A DNA stretch of 64,000 nucleotides, taken from IMG/VR virus record IMGVR_UViG_3300002835_000094, positions 24,987 through 88,986 of that record. One strand, 5' to 3'. The position numbers and the translations under genes were made by a program. The notes below the pieces were generated by a model. It was not told the origin of the DNA, searched no databases, and was given only the letters and a program-made list of their open reading frames with translations. Shown piece by piece: positions 53,857 to 61,609 of the stretch (position 1 is the first letter of the stretch; each line of letters opens with the position of its first letter). The stretch comes from a virus.

Positions 53857-54516
53857 ATGAGTTTTACACGACACGTTGGGAAACACGGTGACCGCAAAGT
53901 AGCAGTTATTTTCCGTGAAGTTCCCGGAGAACCTCATATGTGCTTGGTTACATATACTGAAACATTGAACCAACATATTCACGACCCAATGATGAAGTGC
54001 ATTGAAAGTGATATTGGTCAAAGTAGCGAGAATCTAGCCGACGCATTAAATCGCACTTTCACAAAAGATGGTAGACCCATGTTACAGGTATTGCACATGG
54101 AAGGACAGCTTAAGAAGGTCAACACAGAATTGATTGTTATGACACCGCAATCTAATACCAAGATCAAGCTCAACGAATTGAATAAGATTCTTGATGAGAT
54201 GAAACAAGGTGAAGATGCTGTGAAGCGTTTGGCTGAAATGGATAAGTCTATGGGCTTGCAGGATCCACAAGATGTTGTGCGCAGAATGCGTGGAAATCAA
54301 AACACTAATAATGTACCTTCTACCCAAGGATTAATGGGTGATATGGACTTGGCAAATAATTTGCGTCAACAGGCTGCTAAAATGGCTGCTGAGGCAAAAG
54401 GATTAATTGCTGAAAGTGAACGCCTCTTAAAAGAAGCTGCATCAATGGATCCTACTCCTGCTATTGAAACTAAAGTTACTAAAACTAGAAAGACAAAAAC
54501 CAAAGTTAGTGCATAA
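53857..54516 (+). CDS. Unknown phage protein, 219 aa
   Basis: N-terminal beta domain (RHVGKHGDRKVAVIFREVPG), a central charged helix (LNKILDEMKQGEDAVKRLAE) and a C-terminal coiled-coil-like Ala-rich helix (RQQAAKMAAEAKGLIAESER) ending in a Lys/Thr-rich basic tail. Late promoter and good ribosome site. It could be a T4-type structural or replication accessory protein, but no named family is recognised. Overlaps the next gene by one base (TAATG). Confidence 0.7.
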   Translation: MSFTRHVGKHGDRKVAVIFREVPGEPHMCLVTYTETLNQHIHDPMMKCIESDIGQSSENLADALNRTFTKDGRPMLQVLHMEGQLKKVNTELIVMTPQSNTKIKLNELNKILDEMKQGEDAVKRLAEMDKSMGLQDPQDVVRRMRGNQNTNNVPSTQGLMGDMDLANNLRQQAAKMAAEAKGLIAESERLLKEAASMDPTPAIETKVTKTRKTKTKVSA

Positions 54517-54812
54517 TGAGCCCAGAATTCGTATCTAAATGGGAACATATTCTTGAAGATATAGAGAAACAAAAAATACCAGTACAGTTTATCAAAAAAA
54601 TAATTGTTAAATTAGAAGGTAAAAGACAAACAACAATTAATGTTGAAAAGTTTCTAAATCAAGGACTTGAACCCGATCAAATTGAAGAAGCAGTTGGACG
54701 CAGATTGCATGAATTAGATGAGGAAATTGTTAGCGTAGAATTTGTGCTAAACGTTCAAAATATAGCAGACACAGTACAACCTGAGACAGACAAACTACTT
54801 AATAAACTATGA
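54516..54812 (+). CDS. Unknown acidic protein, 98 aa
   Basis: Helical, with FVSKWEHILEDIEKQKIPVQ and a C-terminal LDEEIVSVEFVLNVQNIADT. Coupled to its neighbours by TAATG and ATGA overlaps. A T4 gp33-like late-transcription co-activator was considered because the size and acidity fit, but no specific motif supports it. Function unknown. Confidence 0.65.
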   Translation: MSPEFVSKWEHILEDIEKQKIPVQFIKKIIVKLEGKRQTTINVEKFLNQGLEPDQIEEAVGRRLHELDEEIVSVEFVLNVQNIADTVQPETDKLLNKL

Positions 54813-55264
54813 AACTAATTGTAGCATGTGACCCAAACGGTGGAATAGGCTACAACAACAAATTGCCCTGGAGTAACATTCAGGGCGATTTGCCAAGATT
54901 TAAACATCTTACTAACAATGGTGTTGTAGTCATGGGTAGAAATACTTGGGAAAGTCTACCTAAGAAACCATTATCCGGCAGATTGAATTTAATTGTGTCA
55001 TCACAAGAATTGATTCTTCCGCCTGGCGCAATAAGAATAAGTGACTTATCGCATTTTACTCAATTTAAAAATGTTTGGATAATTGGTGGAGCAAAACTTA
55101 TTAATAGTTGTTGGGATTTAATAGATGAAATTTATTTAACAAGAACTATATCCGAATACACTTGTGATACTTTTATAGATTTAGTACAATTAAAAGAAAC
55201 ATTTTCTATGGTCTCAATGCAAGAACATCCAGACCATACATACGAAATTTGGAAAAAACGATGA
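54809..55264 (+). CDS. folA: Dihydrofolate reductase, 151 aa
   Basis: Reduces dihydrofolate with NADPH for thymidylate synthesis. The sequence shows LIVACDPNGGIGYNNKLPWS (Met20-loop region), GDLPRFKHLT with the substrate-binding Asp, GVVVMGRNTWESLP and WIIGGAKLINS, all in family order and at normal length. Its stop overlaps the start of thyA (ATGA), so reductase and synthase are translated together, as in T4 frd-td. Confidence 0.95.
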   Translation: MKLIVACDPNGGIGYNNKLPWSNIQGDLPRFKHLTNNGVVVMGRNTWESLPKKPLSGRLNLIVSSQELILPPGAIRISDLSHFTQFKNVWIIGGAKLINSCWDLIDEIYLTRTISEYTCDTFIDLVQLKETFSMVSMQEHPDHTYEIWKKR

Positions 55265-56166
55265 AGCAATATCACGAATTATTACAAGATATATTAGATA
55301 ATGGAGAACTAAAAGATGATAGAACTGGTGTTGGCACCTATAGTGTTTTTGGCCGTCATCTTCGCTTTGATTTGCGTAGAGGCTTTCCCGCTATCACTAC
55401 TAAAAAGCTTGCATGGAAAGCTTGTGTCGGTGAACTTCTCTGGTTTATTGAAGGGAGTGGTGACGAACGTAGATTGGCAGAACTCACCCACGGTAAGGAT
55501 AACACAGAAGGAAAGGTTACTATCTGGACGCCAAATGCGCTTGCACCCTATTGGAAGCCGAAAGCGAAATATGAAGGTGACCTCGGCAGGGTATACGGCG
55601 TACAGTGGCGCCATTGGCAAAAGAATACGGAGAGGTGGAACTTCGGTAAAGCGCACCTCGGCGGTGATCGGGTAGCAGTTGATAGAACTGAAGTAGATCA
55701 ATTAAAGAATTTGATTGAAGGATTGCAAAATGATCCCAACGGTCGTAGACATATTTTAAGTGCTTGGAATGTTGCCGAAATGGATCAAATGGCATTACCG
55801 CCCTGTCATGTCATGAGTCAATTCTATGTCAATAAAAATAAAGAATTGAGCTGCCACATGTATCAAAGAAGTCAGGATGTTTTTTTGGGTGCCCCATTTA
55901 ATTATGCGAGTTATGCGTTACTAACTCATTTGATTGCACATCATTGTGGATACAAAGTAGGTGAATTAGTTATTAGCACTGGCGATACGCATATTTACAA
56001 AGACCACGTTGAACAGGTCAAAGAGCAATTAACAAGAACAGAATTCCCATTGCCTACTCTATCTTTGAACAAGGATAAAACTAATATTTTTGATATATCA
56101 ATGGAAGATATTACACTAGAAGGATATCAATGTCATGGCCCACTTAAAGCCAAAATGGCTGTTTGA
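55261..56166 (+). CDS. thyA: Thymidylate synthase, 301 aa
   Basis: Makes dTMP from dUMP with methylene-tetrahydrofolate. Visible motifs are DDRTGVGTYSVFGRH, the catalytic Cys in MALPPCHVMSQFYV, RRHILSAWNVAEMDQ, CHMYQRSQDVFLGAPFN and GDTHIYKDHVEQ. Start chosen at ATG 55261 (MKQYHELL), which overlaps the folA stop; a TTG four codons upstream is less likely. The 50-residue insert before LGRVYGVQW is the long form of the family. Supplies thymidine for phage DNA. Confidence 0.96.
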   Translation: MKQYHELLQDILDNGELKDDRTGVGTYSVFGRHLRFDLRRGFPAITTKKLAWKACVGELLWFIEGSGDERRLAELTHGKDNTEGKVTIWTPNALAPYWKPKAKYEGDLGRVYGVQWRHWQKNTERWNFGKAHLGGDRVAVDRTEVDQLKNLIEGLQNDPNGRRHILSAWNVAEMDQMALPPCHVMSQFYVNKNKELSCHMYQRSQDVFLGAPFNYASYALLTHLIAHHCGYKVGELVISTGDTHIYKDHVEQVKEQLTRTEFPLPTLSLNKDKTNIFDISMEDITLEGYQCHGPLKAKMAV

Positions 56167-56167
56167 A

Positions 56168-56431
56168 ATGGATGAGTTTGCAACCTCAAAAAATTACAGA
56201 GTCCATGTACATACAATAACCATGGGTGATGTAGAAGATCCTGAAATTTATATTGCAGAACCAATTTATAAATGGCAACAAACTGAAAAAGGCAAGTGGG
56301 TAATGAGGCATTCTATGCCCAGTCCCACATATCACAAAAAAGTTGATTACAGAGCATATGGGTACGAATATCATATTTGTGCTTATCTAACTGAAAAAGA
56401 CTATACTTACTATAGGTTAAAATATGAGTAA
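56168..56431 (+). CDS. Unknown protein, 87 aa
   Basis: Start set at ATG 56168, just after the thyA stop; an earlier in-frame ATG at 56135 lies within thyA. The product is beta-rich (YRVHVHTITMGDVEDPEIYI; YHICAYLTEKDYTYYRLKYE), acidic then aromatic, without signal peptide. Overlaps the next gene by eight bases. No family recognised. Confidence 0.65.
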   Translation: MDEFATSKNYRVHVHTITMGDVEDPEIYIAEPIYKWQQTEKGKWVMRHSMPSPTYHKKVDYRAYGYEYHICAYLTEKDYTYYRLKYE

Positions 56432-57410
56432 AATATTAGTTACTGGTGGGTTAGGTTTAATAGGCCACCATGTAGTACACAAACTACAAAAATTAAATCA
56501 GAATGTAGTTGTAACAGATATCAAAACAAATTATGGAATTATTCCACAAGATGAAATTGATTATCTGATGACAGAACGGATGAAAAAGATTCCATATACT
56601 AATTTTTACAGATATGATATTTGTGATTATAGAAATATGGAATATCTTTTTGCTAGCAATAAGTTTGATACAATCATACACATGGCTAGCTTCCCTAGAC
56701 AAAAAGTAGTTAATGCTAATCCCATATGGGGTAGTCAAGTAATGAGTGAAGGCTTGCTTAATCTACTTGAATTAAGCAAAAAATTCAAAGTAAAGAAATT
56801 TATCTATATCAGTTCAAGTATGGTCTATGGTGACTTTACTGATGATGTAACTGAAGATTATAACTGCAAACCACAAGGACAATATGGAATACTCAAACTC
56901 GCCGGGGAACACCTGGTTAAAGATTACACTCGCAGAGGCTGTTTTGATCATGTTATCATTCGCCCTAGTGCTGTTTACGGCCCGCTTGATGTGGAAGATA
57001 GAGTTATTGCGAAATTCATGCTCACTGCAATGCGCGGTGGAGTGCTCAAGGTTAATGGAGCAACAGAGACCCTTGACTTCACCTATGTTGAAGACGCAGC
57101 CGAAGGAATCGTCAGAGCAAGCTTAAGTGAAAACACTAATAACAAAACTTACAATATAACAAAATCACATAGCCGTAGTTTACTGTATGCTGCTGAATTG
57201 GCAGTTAAAATTGCAGGTAAAGGAACGATTGAAGTTCAGGATAAAGATGTTGATTTTCCAAGTCGCGGAGCATTGAACATTGATAGTGCCCGCAAAGATT
57301 TTGATTATGATCCTAAGGTTGATGTAGAAGAAGGATTTCAACTATACTATGACTGGCTTAACAATAGCCCATTTTGGTCTTCAAAGACAAAGCAAGCAAC
57401 TGAGGGATGA
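56424..57410 (+). CDS. SDR-family nucleotide-sugar epimerase, 328 aa
   Basis: ILVTGGLGLIGHHVV is the NAD-binding loop. IIHMASFPRQKV, YISSSMVYGDF and YGILKLAGEH (YxxxK) give the active site, and VIIRPSAVYGPLD and LDFTYVEDAAEGIV complete the extended-SDR signature. Probably a UDP-glucose/glucuronate 4-epimerase or 4,6-dehydratase type. The next gene, a DegT aminotransferase, usually amidates the 4-keto or 3-keto product, so the pair likely makes an amino sugar away from the main glycan cluster. Confidence 0.87.
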   Translation: MSKILVTGGLGLIGHHVVHKLQKLNQNVVVTDIKTNYGIIPQDEIDYLMTERMKKIPYTNFYRYDICDYRNMEYLFASNKFDTIIHMASFPRQKVVNANPIWGSQVMSEGLLNLLELSKKFKVKKFIYISSSMVYGDFTDDVTEDYNCKPQGQYGILKLAGEHLVKDYTRRGCFDHVIIRPSAVYGPLDVEDRVIAKFMLTAMRGGVLKVNGATETLDFTYVEDAAEGIVRASLSENTNNKTYNITKSHSRSLLYAAELAVKIAGKGTIEVQDKDVDFPSRGALNIDSARKDFDYDPKVDVEEGFQLYYDWLNNSPFWSSKTKQATEG

Positions 57411-58428
57411 ATTACTAGATGCAACTGATCAGGTATTACAATCTGGTCAGTTCCTAGACGGGCCTTTTACTAGACAATTTGAGAATTGGCTTAGGTTTAA
57501 AACCGGCAGTGATTACGCCATTACCGTGCATAGTGGCACACAAGCGTTAGAAATTATTGCTGAATATATTAAAATTAAGCACTTATATTTTGGCAATTTT
57601 GAACCTCCAGTGGTCTTACCAAATATAAGCTATCCAGCTACATTAAATGCCTTTGTCAGTAAGGATATTAATATAGAACTAAGAGATACTGACAAATATG
57701 GCATTCTATCAGAGAAATCAATGACAGTAGCGGAAACATATTGTTTAGTTGGTTTGTATGGTAGAAGTCCGTGGCATGATTTAGAATTTACAGACGGTAA
57801 AAACATTATTGTTGATGGTGCGCAGCATTGGTTAGTAGCGGATGGCAATATTGGTTTAGCTATGTCTATAAGTTTTGACCCAACTAAAAATTTGCCTAGC
57901 ACTGGTAATGGAGGGGCTATCGTCACTAACGATCAAGATTTTTATAATTACGCCGTTAAACAAAGAAATAATGGCAAACCTAATTTTGATTTTGCTGGAA
58001 GTAACACAAAAATGAGTGAGCAAGATTGTGCTCAAATACTAGTTAGAACCAAATATTTAGATAGCTGGCAACACCGTAGAGAACAAATACGACAATTTTA
58101 TGTTAATGAATTGAGTAATTATGTTAAGTGTTTAAGTGACGATTTTGATATTCCGCATAGCAATCAAAAGTTTGTTATTTACACTCCTGAGCATAGAAAC
58201 AGTTTGCATACGCATTTATTAGTATCGGGTATAGACAGCAAAATACATTATGATTATACCCTAGCAGAACTAGAAATTGCATCTAACATTAAAATAAAAC
58301 CCAACATGTTAAGCACTAGTTTTATGCTTATGCGCGGTGTACTAAGTTTACCAATTTATCCTGAATTGACGGACAATGAAGTAGAATACATTGTTAATAA
58401 GGTAAAAGAGTTTTATAAACACGCATAA
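57349..58428 (+). CDS. DegT/DnrJ/EryC1-type sugar aminotransferase, 359 aa
   Basis: PLP-dependent aminotransferase of nucleotide sugars. QSGQFLDGPFTRQFEN, AITVHSGTQALEII, IIVDGAQHWL (cofactor Asp and Gln) and SFDPTKNLPSTGNGGAIV (PLP Lys in the T-K-N context) are all present. It overlaps the epimerase by 62 bases; no better in-frame start is seen. The expected product is an amino-deoxy sugar nucleotide from the ketosugar of the preceding enzyme. Confidence 0.87.
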   Translation: MTGLTIAHFGLQRQSKQLRDELLDATDQVLQSGQFLDGPFTRQFENWLRFKTGSDYAITVHSGTQALEIIAEYIKIKHLYFGNFEPPVVLPNISYPATLNAFVSKDINIELRDTDKYGILSEKSMTVAETYCLVGLYGRSPWHDLEFTDGKNIIVDGAQHWLVADGNIGLAMSISFDPTKNLPSTGNGGAIVTNDQDFYNYAVKQRNNGKPNFDFAGSNTKMSEQDCAQILVRTKYLDSWQHRREQIRQFYVNELSNYVKCLSDDFDIPHSNQKFVIYTPEHRNSLHTHLLVSGIDSKIHYDYTLAELEIASNIKIKPNMLSTSFMLMRGVLSLPIYPELTDNEVEYIVNKVKEFYKHA

Positions 58429-58432
58429 ATAA
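58424..58432 (+). promoter_or_regulatory. T4-like late promoter box
   Basis: CATAAATAA over the end of the aminotransferase gene. Predicted +1 falls exactly on the A of the ATG at 58437; an AAGGA is present but only two bases from the ATG. Confidence 0.5.
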
Positions 58433-58436
58433 GGAT

Positions 58437-58934
58437 ATGTTTATACTTTCTGTTTTACCTGAATTCATAATACACTTAATTTTTGCTATAGGCATATTGG
58501 GACTAATCGCTGGTTTCGTACTAGGATTTGTTCCCTTGATCGGTAAATACAAATTACCAGTTCAGATTATTAGTATTTTAGTTTTTTCATTAGGGCTTTA
58601 CCTTGAAGGGGGACTGGCTGACTACAAAGAATGGGAACTAAAAGTCAAAGAAATGGAAGCCAAAGTTGCAAAGGCTGAGGCTGAGTCTGCAAGACTAAAC
58701 ACAGAACTGCAAGCGTCAGTTGCAGACAAAGGGAAAGTAATCAAAGAAAAGGGCGAGACTATCATCAAGTATGTTGATAGATATAAAGACCGTACAGTCC
58801 TTCAAACAGTTGAGGGCCCTGAAAGAGTTCGCGTTGAAGAAGTTATCAAGTATGTAGAAAACTGTCCCGTGCCTAAAGAGTTGTTAGACATACATAATAA
58901 CGCAGCAAAATTGAATAAAGGGGATAAGAAATGA
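58437..58934 (+). CDS. Inner-membrane spanin-like protein (Rz-type), 165 aa
   Basis: Two hydrophobic segments (about residues 8-30 and 38-56) are followed by a long charged coiled coil (KVKEMEAKVAKAEAESARLN) and a periplasmic tail. Typical i-spanins have one membrane segment; two would place both ends in the periplasm. The next gene, overlapping by four bases, encodes a lipoprotein as expected for the o-spanin, so the pair probably fuses inner and outer membranes at lysis. Confidence 0.75.
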   Translation: MFILSVLPEFIIHLIFAIGILGLIAGFVLGFVPLIGKYKLPVQIISILVFSLGLYLEGGLADYKEWELKVKEMEAKVAKAEAESARLNTELQASVADKGKVIKEKGETIIKYVDRYKDRTVLQTVEGPERVRVEEVIKYVENCPVPKELLDIHNNAAKLNKGDKK

Positions 58935-59206
58935 AGTTACTAATTCTTATTCCTGTTTTTCTATTATCCGGCTGTGCAATGTTTAAAACAACAGTTCCAG
59001 TGGTACAGAAGTTTCCCGATTCAGTACCTGAGTTAATGAAAAAATGTGAAGATTTAAAAACTGTTGAAGGAACTTCAGTTCCTATTACTGATATGCTAAA
59101 AGTGATTGTTGAGAACTATTCATTGTATTACCAATGTTCTAATAAAGTAGATGGTTGGCAAGAATGGTATAATGAACAGAAAAAGATTTTTGACAGCGTA
59201 AAATAG
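58931..59206 (+). CDS. Outer-membrane spanin-like lipoprotein (Rz1-type), 91 aa
   Basis: A signal peptide ends in the lipobox LLSGC (Cys15), followed by Pro-containing VPVVQKFPDSVPELM and a helical tail. Size and position directly after the coiled-coil membrane protein match o-spanins. The two Cys around residues 38 and 69 may form a disulfide. Role: lysis partner of the preceding protein. Confidence 0.75.
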   Translation: MKLLILIPVFLLSGCAMFKTTVPVVQKFPDSVPELMKKCEDLKTVEGTSVPITDMLKVIVENYSLYYQCSNKVDGWQEWYNEQKKIFDSVK

Positions 59207-59225
59207 TCGTATATTAAGGAATACT

Positions 59226-59486
59226 ATGAAAAATTTAATTATTTTATCTATGGCCTCATTGTTTTCAGTTGGTTGTGCTACAAACCACAATCAATTGTAT
59301 TATGACGCAGCTAAAGCAATCAGCAAAGATAACACTATGAGCCAAACTGCATGTTGGTCAGCTATCAGCGAAATTGCAAAAAATGCAGACAATAGTGCTA
59401 AAGTTGGAGCCATAAGTCTAGCAGAAAAGTGTAAAAATAGCCCAATGGCTATTGAAGCCCCTAAGCGAAACATATTTGGATTCTGA
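59226..59486 (+). CDS. Small lipoprotein, 86 aa
   Basis: The signal peptide has lipobox FSVGC (Cys17), then a helical mature domain (YYDAAKAISKDNTMSQTACW). AAGGA precedes the ATG. It sits just after the spanin pair but resembles neither. It could be a second o-spanin, a superinfection-exclusion lipoprotein or a lysis regulator; the sequence does not decide. Confidence 0.65.
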   Translation: MKNLIILSMASLFSVGCATNHNQLYYDAAKAISKDNTMSQTACWSAISEIAKNADNSAKVGAISLAEKCKNSPMAIEAPKRNIFGF

Positions 59487-59493
59487 TAAATAC
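59485..59493 (+). promoter_or_regulatory. T4-like late promoter box
   Basis: GATAAATAC, overlapping the stop of the lipoprotein gene; predicted +1 about 59498, giving an 18-base leader before the ATG at 59516. Confidence 0.65.
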
Positions 59494-59515
59494 ATTATCA
59501 ATTTGGATTTTTAAT

Positions 59516-60055
59516 ATGTCAGCACAAGAAGTTATTTTAGTTGGTACATTACCCAATGACGGTACAGGTGACCCGTTACGAGTTGCCTTCCAGAAAATCA
59601 ACAACAATTTTAGTAACTTATTTGCTACGACAATAACTACATCAAATGCATATTCCATAGGAAATATTGCAGGCCAAGTGATTTTTGAAACCCCTGCAAA
59701 TGCATTTAGTCAGGGTATATTCAATATTCGCAGTAATGATCCTGGAACAGTTGACTCTCAAAACATTACACTAAAAGCTAGCATCAATAATGCTAACACC
59801 AATGTCAAGTGGACAGGATATGCAACAACATTTGATGGTACTCCTATTACTAGTTATGACATGGACATAGTAGGTGGGAATGTTAGAATTCTTGTTAATC
59901 CATTGCGTGACGCGGTATTGTTTCATTTTATATCTAGTGAAGTAACATTTGTTGGTATACCTGAACCGGGTTTATTAATTCAACTAGACGGGTACGCTCC
60001 CAATAATGTTATGTCTACTGAAAATCTGGTAGACATTGCTACAGAGAATGTCTAA
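59516..60055 (+). CDS. Virion fibre/neck-like protein, 179 aa
   Basis: VGTLPNDGTGDPLRVAFQKI is a short N-terminal pattern repeatedly seen at the start of T4-type fibre and neck (whisker-like) proteins. The rest is beta-rich and Asn/Thr-rich without Cys. Late promoter upstream. The protein is short for a fibre, so it may be a decoration or adaptor subunit. It overlaps the next gene by one base (TAATG). Confidence 0.75.
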   Translation: MSAQEVILVGTLPNDGTGDPLRVAFQKINNNFSNLFATTITTSNAYSIGNIAGQVIFETPANAFSQGIFNIRSNDPGTVDSQNITLKASINNANTNVKWTGYATTFDGTPITSYDMDIVGGNVRILVNPLRDAVLFHFISSEVTFVGIPEPGLLIQLDGYAPNNVMSTENLVDIATENV

Positions 60056-60450
60056 TGAGAGCTAGAGAATTTGTCACCGAATCAACGGGTAGCATTTTAC
60101 CTGAGGTTCAAAGAACCTTACCTGCTGCTTGGGTTATCAGTTCGTTACAAAATAATGACTTCTATAAACAATATAGATTTGGTGTTGCTTTAGCAGGTGC
60201 CAAAGGTGCTGAACAACGCAAAAAAGATAGTGTACCTGAATATGCAACTACAACCGTTTGGGGAGAAAATGAAGTAGTTGTATCATACGCAGGAGTTGAT
60301 TCTTTAGAAAAATATTTACATGATGCTCTTAGACAAATGAACATCCCCATTGGCGATGCAAAATTAGTAACTACTGAAAAAAGCGAAGAACCAGTAGGCA
60401 CTGGCATCAAAAGTACATTAAAACCTTTCAGTGGATATAAAAGAAAATGA
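60055..60450 (+). CDS. Putative capsid-targeted internal protein A, 131 aa
   Basis: Begins MRAREFVTES, like the capsid-targeting leaders of T4 internal proteins, and ends TLKPFSGYKRK. The next gene begins MRAQEFITIS and ends TLKPFKGYKKK, while the middles of the two proteins differ. The core here (PAAWVISSLQNNDFYKQYRF) has no recognised fold. It may be packaged in the head and trimmed by the head protease; this is inference from the N-terminal leader. Confidence 0.65.
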   Translation: MRAREFVTESTGSILPEVQRTLPAAWVISSLQNNDFYKQYRFGVALAGAKGAEQRKKDSVPEYATTTVWGENEVVVSYAGVDSLEKYLHDALRQMNIPIGDAKLVTTEKSEEPVGTGIKSTLKPFSGYKRK

Positions 60451-60830
60451 GAGCCCAAGAATTTATAACTATTTCTGAGTCCAAAAAAACAGGGCATTTG
60501 AAAAATTACCAAAGATATGCTACTAAAGGTCTGCATAAGTTCCGTGACGAAACATTAGCAGATAGGTTATATGAATTAAACCGTATTATGATGGCTGCAG
60601 CCGCAACAGATGGCACATTTGTACCAGACATGGATCATGAAAGTTGGGCCGGCAGATATGACATAGCAGCTCCATATACCGTTGAAGAAAACAACATGTT
60701 AAAAATGGCATACGCTGCGAATGGAACAGAATTTAAAGACTTGAATAATGGGGACTTGAGAAGTCAAGAACACCCCACAACTAATAAAACTAGTACATTA
60801 AAACCATTTAAGGGCTATAAGAAAAAATAA
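60447..60830 (+). CDS. Putative capsid-targeted internal protein B, 127 aa
   Basis: Shares its first ten and last twelve residues in pattern with the preceding protein, but its core (YATKGLHKFRDETLADRLYE; GTFVPDMDHESWAGRYD) is unrelated. It overlaps that gene by four bases. The shared ends suggest a common sorting or processing signal around exchangeable cores. Function unknown. Confidence 0.65.
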   Translation: MRAQEFITISESKKTGHLKNYQRYATKGLHKFRDETLADRLYELNRIMMAAAATDGTFVPDMDHESWAGRYDIAAPYTVEENNMLKMAYAANGTEFKDLNNGDLRSQEHPTTNKTSTLKPFKGYKKK

Positions 60831-60876
60831 TTGCGTGCTTGTGTTGAATAAGTAGATTCATAAAATAGGATTTTTA

Positions 60877-61575
60877 ATGAAGAACTTAATTGACATAAAC
60901 ACGACTTTGGACCTAATCAAATTAAAGTTTTATAATGAATGGTTGTACACCGCTCACATTTACGATGAAGGTGACAGTCAATTTCACAAAGATTTAACTA
61001 CTCAAGTAGTTCAAACTTACATAGACCCTCTGAATTTACCTAAAGATTCTAAAATCTTAGATTTAGGTTGTGGCCCGGGCTATTTCTTAGACGAAATGAA
61101 AAGTCGTGGATATACCGATCTGACCGGAGTCACACTAAGTCCCGGTGATATTGAATTATGCCAAAGTAAGGGTCATACTGTTAAGACCTATGACTTAAGT
61201 TTTATCCCTCAAAAAGACGGATATTATGATGAATCCGTGGACTTTATTTTCTTGCGTCATGCATTAGAACATAGCCCATATCCTATTTTTAGTTTGATGG
61301 AATACAACCGTATTCTTAAACAAGGTGGCAAGATTTATATTGAAGTTCCCCAGCCCGATTGTGATAGAAAGCATGAGTTCAACTTAAATCATTACAGCAT
61401 ATTAGGATCTACGCAATTAGCAGCATTGTTGCAGCGCACCGGGTTTGATATTAATCAGTTTAATAATTTAGAATTTGATTTAAACATGCAGGGTCAAGAC
61501 GGTCAACCCGTTCCTGTCAAAGAAAAATATTTCTGTATTGTTGCTACTAAAGCAAGACCATTAGATATTAAATAA
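60877..61575 (+). CDS. SAM-dependent methyltransferase, 232 aa
   Basis: Class I methyltransferase: motif I KILDLGCGPGYFLDEM, acidic loop GVTLSPGDIELCQ, motif IV-like DFIFLRHALEHSP, and LKQGGKIYIEVP, as in the Methyltransf_11/23 group. The EVPQPD ending and the AxxFNLNHYSI segment resemble sugar or lipid methyltransferases. No signal peptide. A spaced AT-rich box (TTCATAAAATAG) lies upstream but does not match the late consensus well. It may modify the phage-made glycan; target not proven. Confidence 0.82.
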   Translation: MKNLIDINTTLDLIKLKFYNEWLYTAHIYDEGDSQFHKDLTTQVVQTYIDPLNLPKDSKILDLGCGPGYFLDEMKSRGYTDLTGVTLSPGDIELCQSKGHTVKTYDLSFIPQKDGYYDESVDFIFLRHALEHSPYPIFSLMEYNRILKQGGKIYIEVPQPDCDRKHEFNLNHYSILGSTQLAALLQRTGFDINQFNNLEFDLNMQGQDGQPVPVKEKYFCIVATKARPLDIK

Positions 61576-61577
61576 AC

Positions 61578-61586
61578 GATAAATAC
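61578..61586 (+). promoter_or_regulatory. T4-like late promoter box
   Basis: GATAAATAC, predicted +1 about 61591. The leader contains AAGGTGAGAG before the ATG at 61610. Confidence 0.65.
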
Positions 61587-61609
61587 TCTCATAACAAGGT
61601 GAGAGTTAA

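Noticed and set aside
54516-54812. T4 gp33-like late transcription co-activator
   Set aside because: Only size and acidity fit; no motif supports it.
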